Positions 16,732-25,747 of a stretch of 64,000 nucleotides of DNA are shown here, piece after piece. A program made the position numbers and the translations under genes. Source of the stretch: Paenibacillus sp. FSL H7-0326 (lineage in GTDB: Bacteria > Bacillota > Bacilli > Paenibacillales > Paenibacillaceae). Under the pieces are notes generated by a model, which was not told where the DNA came from, ran no database searches, and saw only the letters and a list, made by a program, of their open reading frames with translations. Every line of letters starts with the position of its first letter. Positions within the stretch are counted from its first letter, which is position 1. The stretch is taken from NCBI RefSeq assembly GCF_001955535.1, contig NZ_MPVN01000003.1:310001-374000 (forward strand), given 5' to 3'.

Positions 16732-17676
16732 GTGAAGGTTGGCATTTTGATGGGCGGAGTATCTTCCGAAAGAGAAGTTTCACTCCAAACAGGCAAGCAA
16801 ATGATGGTTCATCTGGACCAATCCAAATATAGTCCGATATCAATTGAGATTAGGGATAAGCGTGACATGATCACGAAGACAGAAGGGATTGACGTCGCTC
16901 TGCTCGCACTTCATGGAGCTTTTGGTGAGGATGGAAGAGTGCAGGCCACCCTGGATACATTGGGGATTCCATATACAGGAAGCAGCGTTCTCTCCAGCAG
17001 TATTTGTATGGATAAAGACATGAGCAAGAAGCTGCTGAGGCAAGAAGGTGTTCGTACACCGGACTGGATGAATGTTAGCAGCTTGGAAGAGCTGGCGACC
17101 GTAGATTTCGAAACTATTGCATTTCCGGTCGTCGTCAAGCCGAATAGCGGCGGGTCGAGCATCGGAACTCAAATTGTTCGCTCGGCTGAGCTTCTCGAGG
17201 AAGCAGTAGCAACAGCATTGAAGTGGGACCGTCATGTCATGATAGAGCAGTATATAGAAGGAGAGGAGCTAACTTGCTCTATATTAGACGGTGAGCTTCT
17301 GCCGATCATATCGATTAAACCCAAAGCCGATTTTTTTGACTATGTGTCTAAATATGAGGCAGGGGAAGCGGAGGAGCAGGTCATTCAACTCACAGATGTG
17401 CTGCAAAACGAGGTGAATGAAGTGGCATTAAAGTGCTACTTGACCTTAAAATGCAGTGCATATGCCAGGGTGGACCTTATGCTGAAGGACGGTTCGGTCT
17501 ATGTGTTAGAAGTAAATACGCTTCCTGGAATGACTCCAACGAGTCTGTTTCCGCAGAGCGCCAGAGCAGCTGGCATAGAGTACGAAGAGCTGCTGGATCG
17601 AATCATTACAGCCTCCTTGAAGGAAAGAAGCAAAGAGAATGTACGTATTGGGGGGACCGATGATAATGAATCTTAA
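16732..17676 (+). CDS. ddl: D-alanine--D-alanine ligase
   Basis: A 314-residue ATP-grasp enzyme that joins two D-alanines for peptidoglycan synthesis. Motifs: GILMGGVSSEREVSLQTGK at the start, LALHGAFGEDGRVQ, the ATP-binding loop VVKPNSGGSSIGTQI, FFDYVSKYEAG (family YDYEAKY position) and the C-terminal metal/ATP segment YVLEVNTLPGMTPTSL. GTG start 7 bases after GGGAGGT. The length fits the short DdlB type. It may be a second, regulated ligase; the window cannot show whether another ddl exists. It overlaps the next gene by 17 bases. Confidence 0.93.
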   Translation: MKVGILMGGVSSEREVSLQTGKQMMVHLDQSKYSPISIEIRDKRDMITKTEGIDVALLALHGAFGEDGRVQATLDTLGIPYTGSSVLSSSICMDKDMSKKLLRQEGVRTPDWMNVSSLEELATVDFETIAFPVVVKPNSGGSSIGTQIVRSAELLEEAVATALKWDRHVMIEQYIEGEELTCSILDGELLPIISIKPKADFFDYVSKYEAGEAEEQVIQLTDVLQNEVNEVALKCYLTLKCSAYARVDLMLKDGSVYVLEVNTLPGMTPTSLFPQSARAAGIEYEELLDRIITASLKERSKENVRIGGTDDNES

Positions 17677-18844
17677 GAACCGATTCCTATCCCCTGTCGT
17701 ACAGACGATGCCTCCGTCGGGAATACGCCAATTTTTTAACGCAGCCGAAGCAGATCCAGAGGTGATCTCTCTAGGTGTTGGAGAACCTGATTTCGTTACA
17801 CCTAAGCGAGCAATAGAAGCATGTGTTAAGGCACTTAACAATGGAAAAACCATGTATACACCCAATGAGGGACTCATGGAGCTTCGGGAAGAAATTGCTG
17901 AATATTTGAACGAGTATTTTAACATGAGCTACGATCCTATAGATGAGATTCTCGTCACCGTTGGCGGTAGTGAAGCAATTGATCTGGCACTGCGCGCACT
18001 TATAACACCGGGTGATGAGGTTGTCATACCTGTGCCAGGTTACGTGGCTTATTCACCGCTTGTACGTTTAAACGGTGGCGTTCCGATTGAGCTGGAGCTG
18101 CTCTATAAGCACGATTTTAAACTGAACGAAGAGTTACTAGAGCAGGCCATTACTTCAAGAACGAAAGCCTTGATCGTCAATTTTCCTAGTAATCCCACAG
18201 GTGCAGTGATGAAGAAAGAAGATTGGCTGCCGATTGTACGCTTGGCAATACAGCATAACCTCATCGTAATTACGGACGAAATGTATGCTGAACTCACGTA
18301 TGATGGTCATCATGAGAGTATCGCATCAATGCCTGGTATGAGAGAACGGACGCTGGTGGTCAGCGGCTTCTCCAAAGCATTCGCGATGACAGGATGGCGA
18401 GTAGGTTATTTATGCGGACCTAAGCAGCTCCTGCAGGAAATGGTTAAGATTCACCAATATACGACCTTATGTGCACCTATTATGGGGCAAATTGCCGCAA
18501 TGGAATGTCTAAGGAACGGACATGAAGAAAAAGAAGAAATGAAGCGTGCTTATAATGAGCGGCGAAAAATGTTCATTCAGAGCTTAAGTGAAATGGGTCT
18601 GTCCTGCCGGCAACCGAAGGGAGCCTTCTATGCCTTTCCAGACATTACGTTGACAGGAATGAGTTCTCAGGAGTTTGCAGGCAGGCTGCTCCACGAGGGT
18701 AAAGTAGCCGTGGTCCCTGGTCAAGTGTTTGGCAGTGGCGGCGAGGGTTTCGTCCGATGCTCATATGCCTCTTCATTCGCTCAGCTGGAGGAAGCATTGG
18801 AAAGAATCAGCCGCTGGCTCAGATTAACACAGGGAATTCATTGA
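17660..18844 (+). CDS. PLP-dependent aminotransferase, class I/II (PatA-like)
   Basis: A fold-type I aminotransferase of 394 residues from the ATG at 17660 (an ATG at 17666 is equally possible). Family blocks: [60 protein letters not shown] (PLP Asn), [13 protein letters not shown] (Asp), [18 protein letters not shown] (PLP Lys) and FVRCSYASS (carboxylate Arg). It resembles PatA/YugH-type enzymes that act on aspartate, alanine or diaminopimelate precursors. Being coupled to ddl, it may supply or recycle an amino acid for that step (inference). Its end overlaps the convergent PhzF gene by 26 bases. Confidence 0.9.
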   Translation: MIMNLKNRFLSPVVQTMPPSGIRQFFNAAEADPEVISLGVGEPDFVTPKRAIEACVKALNNGKTMYTPNEGLMELREEIAEYLNEYFNMSYDPIDEILVTVGGSEAIDLALRALITPGDEVVIPVPGYVAYSPLVRLNGGVPIELELLYKHDFKLNEELLEQAITSRTKALIVNFPSNPTGAVMKKEDWLPIVRLAIQHNLIVITDEMYAELTYDGHHESIASMPGMRERTLVVSGFSKAFAMTGWRVGYLCGPKQLLQEMVKIHQYTTLCAPIMGQIAAMECLRNGHEEKEEMKRAYNERRKMFIQSLSEMGLSCRQPKGAFYAFPDITLTGMSSQEFAGRLLHEGKVAVVPGQVFGSGGEGFVRCSYASSFAQLEEALERISRWLRLTQGIH

Positions 18845-19700
18845 CATAAACCGCACTGCCCGTGATCTCGATCGTGTCGCCGCCGGTCACATTTACTCTT
18901 ACTCGGCCATCCTTACCTAACTCCTGTCCTTGTTCTATGAGCAGCTCGAACGTTGAAGCTAATTCCTTCTTGATATACTTTGCATAGTAAGCCCCTAATA
19001 CACCAGAAGCTGTGCCTGTAACCGGGTCCTCGATCGTACCTGAATACGGGGATGAGAAATGCCGGGCATGGATATGAGCAGCTTCATCATAGGTCTGTAA
19101 GCAAAACGGATGGATAGAAGCACGAGGCATTTCCTTGAGTACGTTTGGAAAAAGATTGTTCTCAGGCTTCATCCGCCTGAACGCATCCAGGGTTTTTACC
19201 GGGACTATTAAGGTCCATGTTCCCGTGCTGCCATAGACGATGGGGATATCTGTATCGATATCGCTGACTTTAATTCCGATCGAATTCACCAGTTCTTGAA
19301 GGGAGCCATGAAAGGTGTGGAATTTGGGAGCTGCCTGCTTCATCGTAATATATAACTGCTGCTGTTCCAGATTAAGTCTGATCGGCAGGACGCCGGCTTT
19401 TGTTTCAATCGTAAAATTCTTCTTATTCCCTAGCATGCCTGATGAATGCAGCGCATATATGGATGCCATGGTGGCATGACCGCATAGATTGATTTCATGT
19501 CCAGGTGTAAAATAACGAATTCTCAGATCAGCGATTTCCGACTTCATCGGGAACGCGGTCTCATTGAATCCTACCTGCTCAGCCACCTGTCGCATTTGCT
19601 CCTCCGTCAGATCAGCACTGTCCAGTACAACCCCGGCTGGATTCCCCATACCAGGAATATGGCTAAATGCATCGTAATGATAAACTTTTATATTTCCCAT
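18819..19700 (-). CDS. PhzF-family isomerase/epimerase-like protein
   Basis: A 293-residue PhzF-fold protein with diagnostic motifs [27 protein letters not shown] (catalytic Glu), [18 protein letters not shown] (conserved His in CGHAT) and [15 protein letters not shown] near the C terminus. PhzF isomerises a cyclohexadiene in phenazine synthesis; most relatives are stand-alone proteins of unknown role, and no phenazine gene is present here. GGAGG lies 6 to 7 bases upstream of the ATG. It runs against the ddl operon with overlapping 3' ends. Confidence 0.9.
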   Translation of the reverse strand: MGNIKVYHYDAFSHIPGMGNPAGVVLDSADLTEEQMRQVAEQVGFNETAFPMKSEIADLRIRYFTPGHEINLCGHATMASIYALHSSGMLGNKKNFTIETKAGVLPIRLNLEQQQLYITMKQAAPKFHTFHGSLQELVNSIGIKVSDIDTDIPIVYGSTGTWTLIVPVKTLDAFRRMKPENNLFPNVLKEMPRASIHPFCLQTYDEAAHIHARHFSSPYSGTIEDPVTGTASGVLGAYYAKYIKKELASTFELLIEQGQELGKDGRVRVNVTGGDTIEITGSAVYVNEFPVLI

Positions 19701-19815
19701 ATAACCTCCAGTAATTTGTAAGACGTCCGTTATAATCGTTTGAGATCCTAATAATCTACATTTAGCTTAGAGTACCTTTACTACTATGCTCGCTGTCCAG
19801 CATGTCAATGGATTT

Positions 19816-20060
19816 TTGACAGGAGTAATGAATTAGTGTAAAGTGATGTCTGCACACACGGTTTAACGCTTAAAAGCATTTTAGCATTTTAGTGATAAAA
19901 GTGGATAATGAAATTTGTCGTCAACCGATGGATTTATTTCGCACCTAGACGGTAACAAGCTTACAGAGAGCAGGAGTTCTAAGTTATTCATCCGCGATAA
20001 GAGCGGAGCCTAATGAGTCCTTTCGTCACTAAAGCGAAGGGGCTTTTTTATGTTGATGTG
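19816..20060 (+). promoter_or_regulatory. nhaC promoter and attenuator-like leader
   Basis: A promoter TTGACA (19816-19821), 17-base spacer, TAAAGT (19839-19844) would give a leader of about 240 bases before nhaC. The leader holds a hairpin TCCGC/GCGGA (19991-20007), an outer pairing GGA...TTCA with TGAGTCC, and an overlapping terminator stem GTCCTTTCG with CGAAGGGGC followed by TTTTTT (about 20017-20050). The two structures share TCC and are mutually exclusive, as in attenuators. ACAGAGAGC recalls T-box stem I, but no TGGNACC antiterminator motif is present. Ligand unknown. Confidence 0.5.
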
Positions 20061-20087
20061 CATTACGATTTTGATATGGAGGCAAAT

Positions 20088-21485
20088 ATGAATCAAGAAA
20101 ATAAGGTATTAAAGATCCATCCCATAGAAGCGGTAGTGATAACGGCTCTGTTAATGGGACTGCTTGGGTACCTGATTATTGGAGTTAAAGCAGTTCCTCA
20201 TATGGCAGTGATATCCGGTATTGTACTTCTGTTAATTTACGGTGCTATAAAGAGGGTGGGGTTCAAAGAATTGGAAGGAGCCATGGCAGATGGGGCTAAA
20301 TCCGGGATTGGTGCTGTCATGATCTTCTTTTTCATCGGGATGCTGATCAGCAGCTGGATGGCTAGTGGGACGATTCCGACCTTCATCTATTTATCTGTTG
20401 AGCTGGTGTCGGGTAGATTCTTCTATGCGATCGTCTTCCTAGTTACCGCTATTATCGGAGTTAGTCTTGGCAGCTCACTAACGACGGCAGCAACCTTGGG
20501 TGTTGGGTTCATAGGTGCGAGTACGGCACTGGATATGTCACCGGTAATCACGGCAGGAGCCATTGTTTCAGGAGCATTTTTTGGGGATAAGATGTCACCT
20601 CTATCAGATACAACAAACCTTGCTGCTACGGTAGCGGGTGCGGATCTATTTGATCATATTAAAAATATGGCCTGGACGACAATTCCGGCATTTATTATAT
20701 CATTCATCGTATTCCTAGTGCTGTCTCCTGAACAAACGAGTACAAGTATAGAACAGATTGAGCTGGTAAAAGAGACCTTGATCCAGTTGAATCTTGTTAA
20801 CGGATATGCACTTCTTCCATTTGTCATCCTTGCGTTGCTTGCTTTTATGAAGGTGCCTGTTACCGCTGCCTTGCTGGGAGGTACGTTGTCGGCATTAATC
20901 ATCTCCATCTGGACGGGTAATGGCATGGAAATGAAAGGAATGCTGGAGCTGCTCTATTCTGGTTACCAATCTGCCAGTGGTGTGGAGGATGTGGATTCCA
21001 TGCTGACTAGAGGCGGAATAGAAAGTATGATGTTCAGTGTGTCTGTTATACTGCTCGCGTTAAGTATGGGAGGCTTGCTGTTCAGACTTGGAATTATACC
21101 TGCGTTATTGTCTATCGTACAGCGGTTCTTAAATCGTGTTTCGATCCTCATTTGCTCTACCGCAGGAATGGCTGTAGCCGTCAATTTTATTATTGGAGAG
21201 CAGTATTTGTCGGTCTTACTGCCCGGAAATGCGTTTAAAGATTACTATAAGAAGGCAGGGCTTGAACCAAAGCATTTGTCACGTGTGCTTGAGGATGCGG
21301 GAACGGTAGTGAATCCCCTTGTTCCATGGAGTGTATGTGGTGTGTTTATTGCTTCTGTGCTGGGAGTTTCCGTTGTGGAATATGCACCATTTGCTCTGTT
21401 CTGCTTGCTATGTCCATTAATAACTGTTTTCTATGGATTTACAGGCATCTCTTTGCCGAAATCCATCAAAGATACACAGAAATAA
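20088..21485 (+). CDS. nhaC: NhaC-family Na+/H+ antiporter
   Basis: A 465-residue membrane protein with about 11-12 helices, starting at the ATG at 20088 right after GGAGG. The NhaC/arsenite-permease-like core is visible: GVSLGSSLTTAATLGVGFIG, SGAFFGDKMSPLSDTTNLAAT (charged Asp/Lys segment) and EDAGTVVNPLVPWSVCG in the C-terminal half. Family members exchange Na+ for H+ or carry organic solutes (malate-lactate, lysine). A longer N-terminal frame from 20013 passes through the leader terminator and is rejected. Expression is probably controlled by the leader. Confidence 0.9.
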   Translation: MNQENKVLKIHPIEAVVITALLMGLLGYLIIGVKAVPHMAVISGIVLLLIYGAIKRVGFKELEGAMADGAKSGIGAVMIFFFIGMLISSWMASGTIPTFIYLSVELVSGRFFYAIVFLVTAIIGVSLGSSLTTAATLGVGFIGASTALDMSPVITAGAIVSGAFFGDKMSPLSDTTNLAATVAGADLFDHIKNMAWTTIPAFIISFIVFLVLSPEQTSTSIEQIELVKETLIQLNLVNGYALLPFVILALLAFMKVPVTAALLGGTLSALIISIWTGNGMEMKGMLELLYSGYQSASGVEDVDSMLTRGGIESMMFSVSVILLALSMGGLLFRLGIIPALLSIVQRFLNRVSILICSTAGMAVAVNFIIGEQYLSVLLPGNAFKDYYKKAGLEPKHLSRVLEDAGTVVNPLVPWSVCGVFIASVLGVSVVEYAPFALFCLLCPLITVFYGFTGISLPKSIKDTQK

Positions 21486-21505
21486 GGAAGTCGTCTAATG
21501 GTTAA

Positions 21506-21598
21506 TATATAAGCAGCCGAATACAGAGCACTATTATCTGTTGTGAGGGAATCTACAGCAACGAATAATTAGTGGCTCTTTGCGGCTGCATATATATT
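21506..21598. repeat. Long imperfect inverted repeat after nhaC
   Basis: AAGCAGCCG...ACAGAGC pairs with GGCTCTTTGCGGCTGC and flanking ATATAT blocks, giving a hairpin over about 90 bases between two convergent genes. There is no T-run, so terminator function is uncertain. Confidence 0.5.
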
Positions 21599-21635
21599 AG
21601 TAATGTTGAGCTAGTTTACGCGTTGTCTGTTTGAC

Positions 21636-22151
21636 TCAATCCCAATACTTTACGGAGCCGGAGCCGCTGAAGCTTTCGTATACATAAAATTCTGCCTTTT
21701 TGTTGTCACCATCTACATAGCTTCCGATTCCCCTATAGATAAGCGTGTCGCCAGGGTACAACAAGTACTCGTAACCAGTTACAAGCTCGTCAGCATTACT
21801 GCCTGGATCATATTCACGTAACTGATACCAAGTGCCACCACTTGGACCGCTGGCAACTTGGAATTTGAAATCACCACCACCAGAGTGGACATAGTTTGTA
21901 GGGTTTTGAGAGGATACGGTAGATCGCTGACCGAGATAATCCCATTCGCCTTCTGCCATAGGAGAAATAACTTCACCGTTGGCCCGAATAATGGTCACGT
22001 TAGGTGCTGCAACAGCAGATTTATCTACCTGTCTGACTTCAGCTGCAGAATCCTCAGCCATAACCGATGAAATGGGAATAGCCACTGTTAATGTTAGAGC
22101 TGCAACCGCAGCAATCAACCACTTCGACTTCGATTGGTTCAAATACTTCAC
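21636..22151 (-). CDS. Secreted protein, unrecognised
   Basis: A 171-residue protein beginning at GTG (22151), eight bases after GGAGG; longer versions lack a site. The N terminus has basic residues and a hydrophobic core ending near ISSVMAED, a typical signal peptide with cleavage after VMA. The mature domain is about 140 residues, beta-rich and aromatic, with GEWDYLGQR and Tyr/Gly-rich strands up to SGSGSVKYWD. No catalytic motif is recognised. It may be an extracellular or wall-associated protein. No cysteine is seen in the mature part. Confidence 0.72.
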   Translation of the reverse strand: MKYLNQSKSKWLIAAVAALTLTVAIPISSVMAEDSAAEVRQVDKSAVAAPNVTIIRANGEVISPMAEGEWDYLGQRSTVSSQNPTNYVHSGGGDFKFQVASGPSGGTWYQLREYDPGSNADELVTGYEYLLYPGDTLIYRGIGSYVDGDNKKAEFYVYESFSGSGSVKYWD

Positions 22152-22363
22152 ATCATCATCCTCCATATCGTAATTTATATTTAAAACCAGAGATAATGTA
22201 GCATGTATCGAGTGTCGAAGTAAGTAGAAAATAGCAAAATAATTCCATAAAAACAAAAATAATACTTTAGTCTTATTCTATACTCTAATAGTCTTATGAT
22301 ACAGAGCTTTTCGCAGGAATGACTTGATGTATAGATCACTAATTTCATACCAACAACATGCAA

Positions 22364-22395
22364 ACAACCATAGTCCAGACCTGGACTATGGTTGT
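22364..22395 (-). terminator. Terminator after the catalase gene
   Basis: Perfect 15-bp arms ACAACCATAGTCCAG (22364-22378) and its complement (22381-22395), with a T-rich stretch on the leftward side. It lies downstream of the leftward catalase gene. Confidence 0.72.
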
Positions 22396-22430
22396 AGTCA
22401 AACTAAATTTTACACAGAAAAAAGTAGTCT

Positions 22431-23849
22431 CTATTTAATTTGTGATTGAATTAGCCTTGCGACACGTTCACCTAGCTCAGGAGAGGCTTGATAGAGATAG
22501 CCAAGAACGATGCTCGTCGTTTCTTGAGATACAGCTTCAAGATCCGCGGCGAGATTATCTGCTAAATGTTCTTGCTGTACAGGAGGCAGGCTTAGATAGT
22601 ATTGACCTGCTTGGGTAAAATCATCTTGCTTCGGTATATCAGACCTCGTCAAATGACCCTCAACAAATCTGCCATTGCCGCTCGTAATAAGCTCATCGGT
22701 GGTCCAGTTCTGCTGATGGTTAACAGGAACACTGCGGAAATCAGGACCGATCCTTCGGCGTTGTGAATCCCAATAAATATTCGCACGACCTTGCAGCATT
22801 TTATCATCTGAGAGTTCGACGCCTTCAAGCAAGTTTGAAGGGGAGAACGCGATTTTTTCAACCTGTTCCATGTAATTATCTGGATTGCGGTTCAATACCA
22901 TCCTGCCGACTGGTATCAAAGGATATTGCCGTTCATCCCACACCTTCGTGTCGTCAAGGGGATCAAAAGGCAGGATCGCTTCATCTGCAGGATTCATCAG
23001 CTGAACGTACAATCCATACTCTATTGTTTTTCCTGCGGCTAAGGTATCATAGAGGTCTTTCCCTGCATAATCTGGATTTTCACATGCAATTCGAGCTGCT
23101 TCTTGACGATCGATATATTGCACGCCTGCTAAAGGAATCCAGCAGTATTTAACATAAGTACGTACACCGTGTGCATTTCTCCAAACATATGTATTCACAC
23201 TGTTTCCCGGTATATGACGGAGACTCTTTACCGTACCGGCGTCGGAGTAGAGCCAAACCAGGAAGTTCATCGACTCCGGCGCCCTTGCTACAAAACTCCA
23301 GAATCGTTCAGGATCAATTAGATTGTTAACTGGTGAAGGAAGAAACGCTTTGATTGATTCTGGGAAGCGGATAGCATCTCGCACGGAGAAGACAGGGATA
23401 TGGTTGCAAATAAGATCAAAGACACCCTCCTCTGTGTAAAATTTAGTTGAAAAGCCTCTTACATTACGGGAAGTGTCAGGAGTTCCTTTGTTACTGACAG
23501 CGAGCGAGAATCTGACCGTGACTGGGACTTGCTGCCCAGGCTGCTGTAAAAAATGCAGCTTAGTATATGCCGACATCGAATTTACCGTCTGAAAGTATCC
23601 GAAAGCACCGTAGCCTTTGACGTGTACAGGCCTTTCAATAATTTTAGTATGTACGAAGGTTTCCAGAGTTTCATGTAATACATTGTCCTGCTCCAGTACG
23701 GGTCCCCGGCTGCCGACTGTTTGAGAATGGAGCTCGGCGGGAATGTCGCCAGCCCATTTCGAGCCTGCTCCTGTATTCTGATATCCTTGATTTTCGTTTG
23801 TAGAAGGATTTCGAGAGAAATTTGATTTAGTAGAGTTTTCGTCCATCAT
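22431..23849 (-). CDS. Haem catalase, divergent
   Basis: A 472-residue monofunctional catalase. Recognisable blocks: ERPVHVKGYGAFGYF (catalytic His), VTVRFSLAVSNKGTPDTSRNVRGFSTKFYTEEG split across the haem pocket, DLICNHIPVFSVRDAI (catalytic Asn in the position of the usual GNNTPVF), ERFWSFVARAPES, and MLQGRANIYWDSQRRR where the Tyr is the proximal haem ligand (canonical RLFSYPDTHRHR). The substitutions make it clearly divergent from KatA/KatE. It disproportionates hydrogen peroxide. GGAGG lies 5 bases before the first ATG. No PerR box was found. Confidence 0.9.
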   Translation of the reverse strand: MMDENSTKSNFSRNPSTNENQGYQNTGAGSKWAGDIPAELHSQTVGSRGPVLEQDNVLHETLETFVHTKIIERPVHVKGYGAFGYFQTVNSMSAYTKLHFLQQPGQQVPVTVRFSLAVSNKGTPDTSRNVRGFSTKFYTEEGVFDLICNHIPVFSVRDAIRFPESIKAFLPSPVNNLIDPERFWSFVARAPESMNFLVWLYSDAGTVKSLRHIPGNSVNTYVWRNAHGVRTYVKYCWIPLAGVQYIDRQEAARIACENPDYAGKDLYDTLAAGKTIEYGLYVQLMNPADEAILPFDPLDDTKVWDERQYPLIPVGRMVLNRNPDNYMEQVEKIAFSPSNLLEGVELSDDKMLQGRANIYWDSQRRRIGPDFRSVPVNHQQNWTTDELITSGNGRFVEGHLTRSDIPKQDDFTQAGQYYLSLPPVQQEHLADNLAADLEAVSQETTSIVLGYLYQASPELGERVARLIQSQIK

Positions 23850-24113
23850 TCAAGCCTCCTAATCAAAAGTTGACAAGTGAATAACGAAATAGCGTTGATA
23901 TATTATGCTTAAATGCAGATTGTCGTTCTTTCATCCTTATTCTTTCATGGATAGAAATAGTACTGCAGATCGGACTCTGCTTACAAAATAATTCGATCTC
24001 AATCCAGAAAATATAACGACGATATTATTACAATGAGAAAACGTTTAGAAAATATAGAGTTAATACTTCAGCTTTATATTTTAATAGATTTGATAATTAA
24101 AGGAGGAATAATA

Positions 24114-25427
24114 GTGAACAAATTTAAAAAAAAGGCAATAACGATTACGGCAGCATCTGCAATCACTCTTGGCACAATAACTGCCGGAAGTAACTTACCC
24201 ATCTTAGATGCAAAGGGGAATCAGAATAATAATAGAAAAGCCGATAATGTCATCTTTATGGTTCCGGATGGTTTCTCTGCTTCTTATGCAACGAATTACC
24301 GTTGGTATAAAGGAGAAGAAACAGCACTGGATTCGATATTAGTTGGCATGCATCGTACATACTCTGCAAACTCTGAGATTACAGATTCAGCTGCAGCAGG
24401 CACCGCTTTTGCAACAGGTGTAAAAACAAATAACGGCATGATCAGCACTTCCCCTGATGGCAAAGAGCTCAAAACCATCCTGGAAGCAGCTGAGGAAAAG
24501 GGCAAGTCTTCTGGTTTAGTTGCGACTTCAACCATTACACACGCTACACCGGCTGTATTTGCCTCTCACGTAGCCAGTCGGGCAGATGAATCGGCCATTG
24601 CTCCACAGCTTATTGATAACGATGTTGATGTAATTTTGGGCGGAGGTAAAAAATACTTCCCTGACTCACTTATCAATGAAGCAAAAGAGGATGGATATCA
24701 GTACATCTCAAGCAAAGCTGATTTGAAGCGTGTTGAAAGATCGGACAAAGTGATTGGTTTATTTGCAGAAGCTGGCATGGCCCCGGAGTTGGACCGCGAA
24801 ACGACGAATGAGCCTAGCCTGCAAGAAATGACAGAAACGGCATTGAAAGTTCTCGACAAGGACAAAGACGGATTTTTCCTTATGGTAGAGGGAAGTCAGA
24901 TTGACTGGGCAGGTCATGATCATGATGCAGCCTGGGCTATGAAGGATTCAGAAGCATTTGAGAAGGCTCTGGAGTCTGTATTGGAATTTGCCAAGAAGGA
25001 CAAGAACACACTGGTTATCGTCGCAGGGGATCATGATACAGGAGGGATGTCCGTTGGAGGAAACGGCCCAGGGGATGTAGATCTTGAGGTGATTCGTAAT
25101 GTAACGGCTACCGGTGATTATATGGTTACCAAGCTGAATTCCACACGCAGTAATGTCAAAGAGATTGTGAAGGAATATACTGCACTTGAACTTACAGATG
25201 AAGAGGCTCAATTGATCAAGACCTCAGAACAACCGGCGATTACGATAAATGAAGTTGTATCTGCCCGGGCAAATATTGGGTGGACAAGTCTTAATCATAC
25301 AGGTGTAGACGTACCGCTGTATGCATATGGCCCGGGTGCAGAGCTATTCTACGGACTTCATGAGAATACAGATTTGCCTGTGTTAATGGCAGAAGCGTTC
25401 AAGATTAAGTTTACACCAGGAAAATAA
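24114..25427 (+). CDS. Secreted alkaline phosphatase
   Basis: A 437-residue protein starting at GTG (24114), seven bases after AAAGGAGG. A signal peptide (KKKAITITAASAITLGTITA) is followed by the alkaline phosphatase fold: FMVPDGFSA (metal Asp), ITDSAAAGTAFATG (phosphorylated Ser), THATPAVFASHVASR, EGSQIDWAGHDHD and VIVAGDHDTGGMS (zinc ligands), and WTSLNHTGVDVP (last His). It hydrolyses phosphomonoesters outside the cell and is usually phosphate-starvation induced; no clear PhoP box was found upstream. It ends at a strong terminator. Confidence 0.93.
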   Translation: MNKFKKKAITITAASAITLGTITAGSNLPILDAKGNQNNNRKADNVIFMVPDGFSASYATNYRWYKGEETALDSILVGMHRTYSANSEITDSAAAGTAFATGVKTNNGMISTSPDGKELKTILEAAEEKGKSSGLVATSTITHATPAVFASHVASRADESAIAPQLIDNDVDVILGGGKKYFPDSLINEAKEDGYQYISSKADLKRVERSDKVIGLFAEAGMAPELDRETTNEPSLQEMTETALKVLDKDKDGFFLMVEGSQIDWAGHDHDAAWAMKDSEAFEKALESVLEFAKKDKNTLVIVAGDHDTGGMSVGGNGPGDVDLEVIRNVTATGDYMVTKLNSTRSNVKEIVKEYTALELTDEEAQLIKTSEQPAITINEVVSARANIGWTSLNHTGVDVPLYAYGPGAELFYGLHENTDLPVLMAEAFKIKFTPGK

Positions 25428-25457
25428 ACCAGCTGTAATTTCCATTGCTCTGAAAGT

Positions 25458-25508
25458 AAAAGATCACTTGGGAGGTGAGAAGATACCAATCCCAAGTGAT
25501 CTTTTTCA
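25458..25508 (+). terminator. Intrinsic terminator after alkaline phosphatase
   Basis: Perfect 15-bp arms at 25458-25472 and 25491-25505 (AAAAGATCACTTGGG and its complement) ending in a T-run. Confidence 0.87.
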
Positions 25509-25543
25509 ATGAAGAGCAGACTATCATCCATTGTAAATAGAAA

Positions 25544-25587
25544 AATGGCTATTCACAGCACGTAAAATATAAGCGTGAATAGCCATT
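25544..25587 (-). terminator. Intrinsic terminator after the pro-peptide gene
   Basis: Perfect 13-bp arms AATGGCTATTCAC (25544-25556) and its complement (25575-25587); read leftwards the stem is followed by TTTTT. It closes the receptor/pro-peptide unit. Confidence 0.83.
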
Positions 25588-25624
25588 ACATTATGTAGTT
25601 CATTGTTGGCAAGGAGATCGTTAA

Positions 25625-25747
25625 TTATTTAGGTCTAAACTCAGAACCGTGATCTAGAAGCTGGATTGAATTTGGTACAAAGTCAGGATAAACTACGAAG
25701 ATGAACAGACCCAACACTGTCAGAGCGGCTAGAATACCTTTTTTCAT
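25625..25747 (-). CDS. Candidate secreted quorum-sensing pro-peptide (40 aa)
   Basis: A 40-codon ORF read directly from the sequence. It begins with ATG at 25747, preceded by GAGGAGA eight to nine bases upstream. The N terminus is MKKGILAALTVLGLFIFVV, an export-type signal (Lys-Lys then a hydrophobic core), and the C terminus is polar, QLLDHGSEFRPK, from which a short mature peptide could be cut. Its first 65 bases overlap the 3' end of the receptor gene in another frame, and a terminator follows. This is the layout of Phr, NprX, AimP and Paenibacillus Alo pro-peptides. The mature sequence is unknown. Confidence 0.75.
   Translation of the reverse strand: MKKGILAALTVLGLFIFVVYPDFVPNSIQLLDHGSEFRPK

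Noticed and set aside
18819-19700. Phenazine biosynthesis
   Set aside because: PhzF-fold proteins are widespread and no other phenazine gene is present.
19861-20050. Lysine riboswitch or T-box before nhaC
   Set aside because: A GGTGCGAA match occurs on the opposite strand only and the rest of the lysine aptamer is missing; ACAGAGAGC is T-box-like but there is no TGGNACC antiterminator block.
20013-20087. N-terminal extension of NhaC from 20013
   Set aside because: It would run through the leader terminator and lacks a ribosome binding site; ATG at 20088 follows GGAGG directly.
24000-24113. PhoP box before alkaline phosphatase
   Set aside because: TTAATA-like hexamers are present but without 11-base periodicity; the region is simply A+T rich.
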